A stretch of 50,691 nucleotides of DNA, taken from contig ML986804.1 in assembly GCA_010094045.1 (NCBI GenBank), positions 20,101 through 70,791 on the forward strand, read 5' to 3'. Position numbers and translations under genes: made by a program. The notes beneath the pieces were generated by a model. It was not told where the DNA came from. It did no database searches and saw nothing but the letters and a program-made list of their open reading frames with translations. This stretch comes from Lojkania enalia (lineage: Eukaryota; Ascomycota; Dothideomycetes; Pleosporales). This document shows, in pieces, positions 45,414 to 50,691 of this stretch. Each line of letters starts with the position of its first letter. Position 1 is the stretch's first letter.

Positions 45414-47117
45414 CTACCGCAGCTCGACGCCCAATTTCTGCACAAGCTGTTTGCGGAAACGCTCATGCAATTCGTTCGTCTCGTCATTCGTTAGCGTCCT
45501 CTCTAGACTTCGGTAATTGGTGCGGTAGCAAAGACTCCTCCTCCCAGTCCCCGGATGCACGAATTCATCCACTAGCCTGACATCCTCAACCAGATCGCCG
45601 CAGACTTCCCTCGCAATCTCCATAACATCGTTTTCATGGAAGTCATGCGACGCCGCTGTTGCATTGTTGGCGCGGCCGCCCGCCGCGCTGGCGGCCGTCC
45701 TGAGCCAGAAGCTAACGTCTTTAACGCAGGCCGGGTATTTGGAGTAGGGGAGGAAGCGGCGCAGGGGTTGGGAGGAGCTGAATTGGGACAGAAAGCGGGA
45801 ATCCGTGCTCCAAAAGAGACGGATGTCTGGGATGGAGTAGAGCAGCATGGCGATGCGTTCGAGGCCGAGGCCAAAGGCCCAGCCGAGTTTGCTAGGGACC
45901 CCGGCGACAGCCAAGATAGGCTGCTTGACGATGCCACAGCCTAGCACTTCGAGCCATTCGCCTTGCCATAGCACTTCGAGCTCCCAGGACGGCGAGGTGA
46001 AGGGGAAGTATGCTTCTACCCATCGCACTTTCAAGGGCTCAATTGCCGCGGCGGGGATCGTCCCTGCGGATGCGGATGAAGATGCAGATGTGGCGGCTTT
46101 GGCGGTGGAGAAGATGGTGACGACGACGTCTTCCAGGGACCGTTTGAGATGGGCGCCAATGGCTTCGACCTCTTCGGCAGAATGCGAGTCCTGGAGGGGG
46201 TTTCGCTCTGGATGATATGGCGGGTTTGCATCCTCGACCTCGATAGAGGTGTGTTTGGGGATCTTCGCCACGTCGTCCCATACCGTCTGAGCAAGCGTTT
46301 TGCCGTCCTGCAGGGTCTCCCTATCCCAGACGCGGGCACCCTCCATTTGATGGAATACAGGATAGTGGCTACGATCGACGGCATCTCGCCGATAGACATC
46401 TGCGGAAATAAGGTACCCCGCGCTCTCGTTTGCGCGGAACGTGTCGGCCTGGTGTGCAGAAGTATGAGTTCGGAGAACAGTGTCCTTGTTGAGATAGTAC
46501 GTGTCTGTCCGACTGCGGCCGACATGGTCTGGAGGAAAGCCTAGCGAATCGAAGTTTTGGCCTACTGTGACAACGGGGAACAAATCATTATAGGTCTTGT
46601 AATCCGGAAAGCGTGACTCAATCAGCTGACGAGTGATAGCGATGGGATGATTGTGCTGGAGGTGTAGACGGCGGGGGATGGCGGAGAGGATCGTTGAAGG
46701 AGTGTTCATCCATTCATCAGTTTTGTATGCTTTGCCTTCTACGGTGACATCCCTTAAAGGTAACCCTACTTCTTACTTAGAGATGTATGGTTCCAATATA
46801 GAATGATCGATGATTATAATATCAAATGTATTCTATAGTATGAACAAAACGAAAGAGGCTTTCAAATTGTAAATCGACTATTTGAGCAAAAAATAGATCG
46901 AGTAAAAAGAAGAAAATCGGTTGTGCTTGTGGTAGCGTTTGAAGAGGTTGGAGACGAAAGAGATGATCATGTGATCCGGCTTACCAGAAGAAAAAAATCG
47001 AACCGGTTTTATCAAACACGATTGAACTCGTGTCGCCGAATACAGCCCAGGAATCCTTATTGACGATTGACGACTAACACCACGGCACAATGCCGCTGAT
47101 ATTAAAGGTATCCGCAT
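45414..47117 (-). CDS. MSF1: Mitochondrial phenylalanyl-tRNA synthetase
   Basis: Exon 1 (47117-46985) and exon 2 (46765-45414) join through a G|GG codon across a 219-base intron to give 494 residues. Exon 1 encodes a classic presequence: MRIPLISAALCRGVSRQSS, continuing to VRFFSSG. The junction yields LRDVTVEGKAYKTDEW, conserved in the family, which supports this splice over starting at the internal Met (residue 64). Class II features follow: RRLHLQHNHPIAITRQLIE, the F-H-Q-M-E-G motif near residue 181, and the ATP-binding GLGLERIAMLLY motif. The C-terminal ferredoxin-like anticodon-binding domain starts near SKYPACVKDVSFWL. The single-chain enzyme charges mitochondrial tRNA-Phe. Its start is 235 bp from the divergent dicarboxylate carrier start. 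Confidence 0.93.
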
Positions 47118-47236
47118 CTTTACGATGCACCCGCAGTGTTGGTGAATCGTAGAGCCGCGTCGAGAATTGGAAAGGAGCTACTGAAGGGCGATGCCAAGGC
47201 GCCGATTAAATCCGAGTACCAAAACCTAATTTCGCA

Positions 47237-47377
47237 ATGACGTCCGCGCGCGCCGCAATTCGCTTTTTGCTTTCGACGTCCTCATTTCCACGCTTCCTCG
47301 CCCTGCAATTCGGTCGTTGCTTCTCTAGACGTACCATGCCCGTGCAGCGACCATGCCGGCCTTCAAGAAAGCGGTGA
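47237..47377 (+). promoter_or_regulatory. Upstream ORF overlapping the carrier start
   Basis: An ATG at 47237 opens a 46-codon frame ending at TGA 47375-47377. It overlaps the first codons of the carrier in another frame. The peptide (MTSARAAIRFLLSTSSFPRF, then LALQFGRCFSRRTMP) looks like a mitochondrial presequence. A second in-frame ATG at 47336 has A at -3. If transcribed, it would limit initiation at ATG 47353. Alternatively it is a real leader joined by a splice I did not find. Confidence 0.35.
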
Positions 47378-48434
47378 GCGTGCCCGAATTGAGGAAGAGT
47401 GAAGATGTGAAAATGGACAAAACTCCTGTGCACTATCCTTTTTGGTTCGGTGGAAGCGCGAGTTGTTTTGCGGCTTGCTTCACACATCCGCTAGATTTGG
47501 GTAAATGGCACGTCGATTGACGGTTCAGGGCGAGTGCTAACAATTTTGCAGTTAAGGTACTAAACGAGTCCTTCCTGTCGCGTCGAACGCGAGCTTACGA
47601 GTCTAGGTCAGACTGCAAACCCAAGGACATCATGGCGCACGAAGGAATATGCTACAAATGTTTGTGCATGTTGCGAAAGATGATGGGATGATGGGATTAT
47701 ACCGTGGCGTAGGCACTCAGCTTGAGCGGCTTCTATAGCGCGTGCTAACCTAACTACAGTTATCGGCCGCGCAACTACGCCAGTTGACGTACAGCATGAC
47801 CCGTTTCGGCGTGTACGAGGAGCTGAAGGACAAGTTTACCACGCCAAAAAAGGAGCCGTCATTCTTGACACTTGTTGCAATGGCTTCTGCGTCCGGTTTC
47901 CTAGGGGGAGTCGCCGGCAATCCAGGCGATATCCTCAACGTACGAATGCAGCACGACGCCGCGCTACCCCCCGAGAAGCGCCGAAACTACAAGCACGCCA
48001 TCGATGGGTTGGTCCGTATGGCGCGCGAAGAAGGGATTGCCTCATTATGGAAAGGCACCCTGCCAAACTCGTCGAGAGCCGTCCTCATGACTGTCGGACA
48101 GCTGGCTACATATGACGGATTCAAGCGCGCTCTACTACAAAACACGCCGCTAAAGGATAACTTGACGACCCATTTCACAGCATCTTTCCTTGCCGGTTTC
48201 ATAGCAACGACTATCTGCTCCCCAGTCGATGTCCTCAAGACACGAATAATGAGCGCCCACGAACACAAAGGCATTGCCCACCTATTGGCCGATATATACC
48301 GCGCCGAGGGCTTCCGTTGGATGTTCAAGGGCTGGGTACCGAGTTTCATCCGCGTGGGCCCGCACACCATTCTTACATTCTTGTTCTTGGAACAGCATAA
48401 AAAATATTATCGGAAATTGAAAGGATTTGAGTAG
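47353..48434 (+). CDS. DIC1: Mitochondrial dicarboxylate carrier
   Basis: Four exons (47353-47500, 47552-47556, 47607-47708 and 47760-48434) encode 309 residues. The second exon is five bases (TTAAG). Only with it does the first carrier signature read HPLDLVKVRLQ (residues 45-55). The other two signatures are NPGDILNVRMQ and SPVDVLKTRIM, so all three repeats of the mitochondrial carrier family (six membrane spans) are present. The segment LSAAQLRQLTYSMTRFGVYEELK matches the dicarboxylate carrier subgroup, which exchanges malate or succinate for phosphate across the inner membrane. Introns are about 50 bases each, with branch sites GCTAAC and CTAAC in the first and third. Skipping the micro-exon breaks the frame. 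An upstream frame overlaps the start. Confidence 0.9.
47552..47556 (+). other. DIC1: Five-nucleotide micro-exon of the carrier gene
   Basis: The bases TTAAG are flanked by TTTTGCAG and GTACTA. Joined to the G left by exon 1 they encode Val50-Lys51, the lysine of the carrier signature PxDxxKxR. The flanking introns are 51 and 50 bases. Confidence 0.8.
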
Positions 48435-49320
48435 TCGAGATGCTAGGCTATCTAGTTGCATTTTCTGTTCATGGTTAACTAGGGTGGGTTTTGTGTTTTG
48501 CATAGATTTAGATCTTGCATTAGTGGGCGTTGTCTGCTATTGTCATTTTCTCTGTTTTGGGAACATAATCCCTTGGTTTAGTGGTCATAATTTATATATA
48601 TATATATATGTATATGTATATGTATGTATGTATGTATGTATGTATAGATGCAGTATCTTGTACTATTATAAATCTTGATTCTTGCTACAGTAGTTTATGG
48701 AAATTATTGCCTCGGTATATTTCAGCACCTAACCTCTAGTTAAATGTTCACAAGACTAGAAATTTTCAGAAATATGCCGTAAGCTGTGCTAGAAACTATC
48801 ACAGTCAATGTAGACATAACGGGACTATATATGCCTGTCTATTTCTATTCTTCGGGCTATAGCATATCATTAAACAAGAATCCTAGACCAGGAGAAGTTC
48901 TATTTTGCGTCTGGTTTGTTTTAGAGGTTAGAGATAGATATAAAGAAAGGGATATAGGATATATGGTACAACCTATGGTTTATTAAAGGCTTGTTATAAA
49001 TGGTATTCATGTTTTCTTCCTAAAAAAGGAAGTAGAATTGTGTTGCAACAGAACGTTACCGAACTACTAGAGATTGAGGGATATGGTGTCTGAAGGGTAA
49101 CTACAAATCGATTGCCGAAGATAGGAAATGATGAGTGTTGGGTTAAGGATCCAAAATTTGCTAAGATGGGTTCAAAGCAGATTGTAAGAAACAGGTATAT
49201 AAGTGGCATGCCTTGGTGAATATACAATTGTCTTGATTTCTCTTGTCGCTGAAATGTGTCGAATTCTATTGGAAATATGGAAAGATACAGGGATTTTGCT
49301 CTGGTCGTGTTGAAGTGGGA
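48435..49320. other. AT-rich intergenic DNA
   Basis: Beyond the carrier gene the sequence becomes AT-rich. Apart from the microsatellite at 48592-48645 I recognise nothing; open frames here are short and unsupported. Confidence 0.5.
48592..48645. repeat. TA / GTAT microsatellite
   Basis: A run of TA dinucleotides passes through GTATAT units into about six GTAT tetramers. It is a simple sequence tract 158 bp beyond the carrier stop codon. Confidence 0.95.
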
Positions 49321-49390
49321 TGCAACACACACCCTGGCACCGTTGCAACTATGCATTCGCTCTCTTATTCCCGTCTTTCCTAGCAATACA

Positions 49391-49862
49391 CTACGTGGGC
49401 TTCCTCATCATCTCCAAGATTATCGAAATGTGCTGTTTAAATCGCTCGGCCTCCTCAACCTTGGCCTTGTTGTTCTCCCTTTTCTGCCTCTCGTCCTCGA
49501 GTTCTCAACGTAGTAGCTCGACTACCTCCCTCTCATCATCCCGCGCCCATTTCTCTACCCTAAGTGCCGAATTCTCGAGAACATCTTGGAATTCGTCCTA
49601 CGTAGCCACGAGCTCGTCTTTTGTCATCGGGAAGCTATCCTACATATCGGCCAATCGACCTTCCATTTCCTCGAATGCTGCGCTATACTAGGATATCGTG
49701 AGATTGAACGACGCTTTCTGTAGCTATTAGAAAGCCTAGTGTAGACGAATCGAGAGTATTGGCTCGTACCGCTCTTCTGGCACGTTTAAGCAGCTCGTCA
49801 TAGTCTTGCTCTTCAACGTTGGCTATGGCGTCCATGCCGACATTCATGGTTCCCTCCTCCAT
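49391..49862 (-). pseudogene. RIP-type fossil of a coiled-coil protein
   Basis: On the minus strand, ATG 49862 opens MEEGTMNVGMDAIANVEEQD and continues DELLKRARRAVRAN to a stop near 49688. A frame change then leads to about 97 further codons rich in Glu, Lys and Arg with heptad character (RVEKWARDDEREVVELL, then EDERQKRENNKAKVEEAERF). This second part is broken by stops at 49640-49642 (TAG), 49598-49600 (TAG), 49505-49507 (TGA) and 49391-49393 (TAG), all in one frame and each a C-to-T change from CAG or CGA. The pattern says it was once protein-coding and has been mutated. A small gag-like protein of a retroelement is my best guess; I cannot confirm that. Confidence 0.5.
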
Positions 49863-50691
49863 CTCTCATGTCCAAACCCATTAATAATACTAAAGGATAA
49901 GAATATCACTAGAATTAGAGGTTGTAGACGTAGCGGGCATTGCCGTTGCTGAGATATTTGATGGAGGAAGAAGTGAGCAAGCCAAGCATGGATACGCCAA
50001 AGGGAGATTAAGAAGAGAAATGACTACAGAATAGAAAAAGGATGGGAGTACAAGTTCCTATGCGTTGAGTGAAGGTTTATCATAGGTAAAGGTAATAAGC
50101 ATTTCAGCGTATTACTGACTATCCATGCCAACTAGTTGGCAGAATATATTAAGGAGTAATTCAACATACATTAGACATCAGCTCTTTTAACAATTTTAAT
50201 ATCGCTATATATCGAGCTGCTAGATTCTCTATATGCTGACTTTTCGCGTCCGTCTCACCGTGATACTTTGCTATAGAGAAAATTACACAGAAGTTGAAAA
50301 ACAGCTTTCTAGACTTGCGGATCCTAGCAGAGAGAGCTAACAGAATATATTTAGTGGTAAAGGACAATGCAAGTTAAGGTATATGTTCGATATAGATGCT
50401 GAGAATCAAGTGCAACGCTTTAGTATGCTCATTAACACATCTCACACGCGAAGCTACCAAAGTAGCAGTGACGCGGAGAGCTCTAAAAGCGTATAGCAGC
50501 TTAGTAAACGAAAAGTAATCCTGCTGACACCTATCTCTGGGCTCAATCCGAGGATTATTCCCCTACAATTCTCTACTGTTAAAACTAGACAGCCATCCAT
50601 CCGCTCTCACTCAAAGCTACTCACCACCTTAACCCCAGCGCGCAATTATTCACCTAATTCTTATCTCCTAAGCTTCATCTACACTTCCACT
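49863..50691. other. Window end, no gene seen
   Basis: This is AT-leaning DNA with a short palindrome (gccaactagttggc near 50127-50140). No supported gene, tRNA or repeat array was found. It may be the edge of a second mutated region. Confidence 0.4.

Noticed and set aside
1..50691. tRNA, 5S rRNA and CRISPR searches by eye
   Set aside because: I found no GGTTCGAANCC-type B-box in a tRNA context, no 5S internal control region, and no regularly spaced repeats. CRISPR is not expected in a fungus.

Overview
The window reads as chromosomal DNA of a filamentous ascomycete (Pezizomycotina). Genes carry short introns of about 48 to 220 bases with GT..AG ends and CTAAC/CTGAC-like branch sites. The proteins are fungal orthologues (Mus7/Mms22, Ama1, Bet4, Uds1, calcipressin, DUF4050/Gag1-like). 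One flank is an AT-rich block almost without CA and TG dinucleotides, the mark of repeat-induced point mutation (RIP), a Pezizomycotina process. I do not place it to genus.

Layout. 1-3780: RIP-saturated, gene-free. 3781-10040: GC returns, but everything recognisable is broken: an F-box/cysteine-rich gene with three in-frame stops (4325-5680), unassigned coding scraps (5960-6390), and a hybrid histidine kinase fossil on the minus strand (6612-10039) whose receiver aspartate has become asparagine. 11058-40055: a gene-dense block that looks functional: AIF/AMID-like oxidoreductase, Gag1-like clamp protein, Mus7/Mms22, a 72-residue one-TM protein, Bet4, Ama1, a mitochondrial PrpF-family protein (one-base frameshift), Mge1, Rpb3, calcipressin, ribosomal protein S6, PRPP synthetase and Uds1. 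40056-45413: a 5.3-kb gene-free interval with an octamer minisatellite. 45414-48434: mitochondrial phenylalanyl-tRNA synthetase and mitochondrial dicarboxylate carrier, divergent. 48435-50691: AT-richer DNA with a microsatellite and a RIP-type coiled-coil coding fossil.

How the genes relate. This is mostly ordinary housekeeping DNA with no biosynthetic or defence cluster. Two divergent pairs share short promoters and encode mitochondrial proteins (PrpF/Mge1 and PheRS/dicarboxylate carrier). Mus7/Mms22 shares a 189-bp promoter with a tiny membrane-protein gene, and that promoter holds two MluI cell-cycle boxes (ACGCGT) 15 bp apart, fitting S-phase expression of a replication-repair factor. Splicing is unusual in places: a 5-nt internal micro-exon in the carrier gene and a 9-nt first coding exon in bet4, both needed to give the conserved proteins. 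The left flank looks like mutation spreading from a silenced repeat block into adjacent genes. I recognised no clearly new multi-gene system; the most checkable novelties are the RIP-type fossils, the micro-exons, the cell-cycle boxes and the upstream ORF on the carrier gene.
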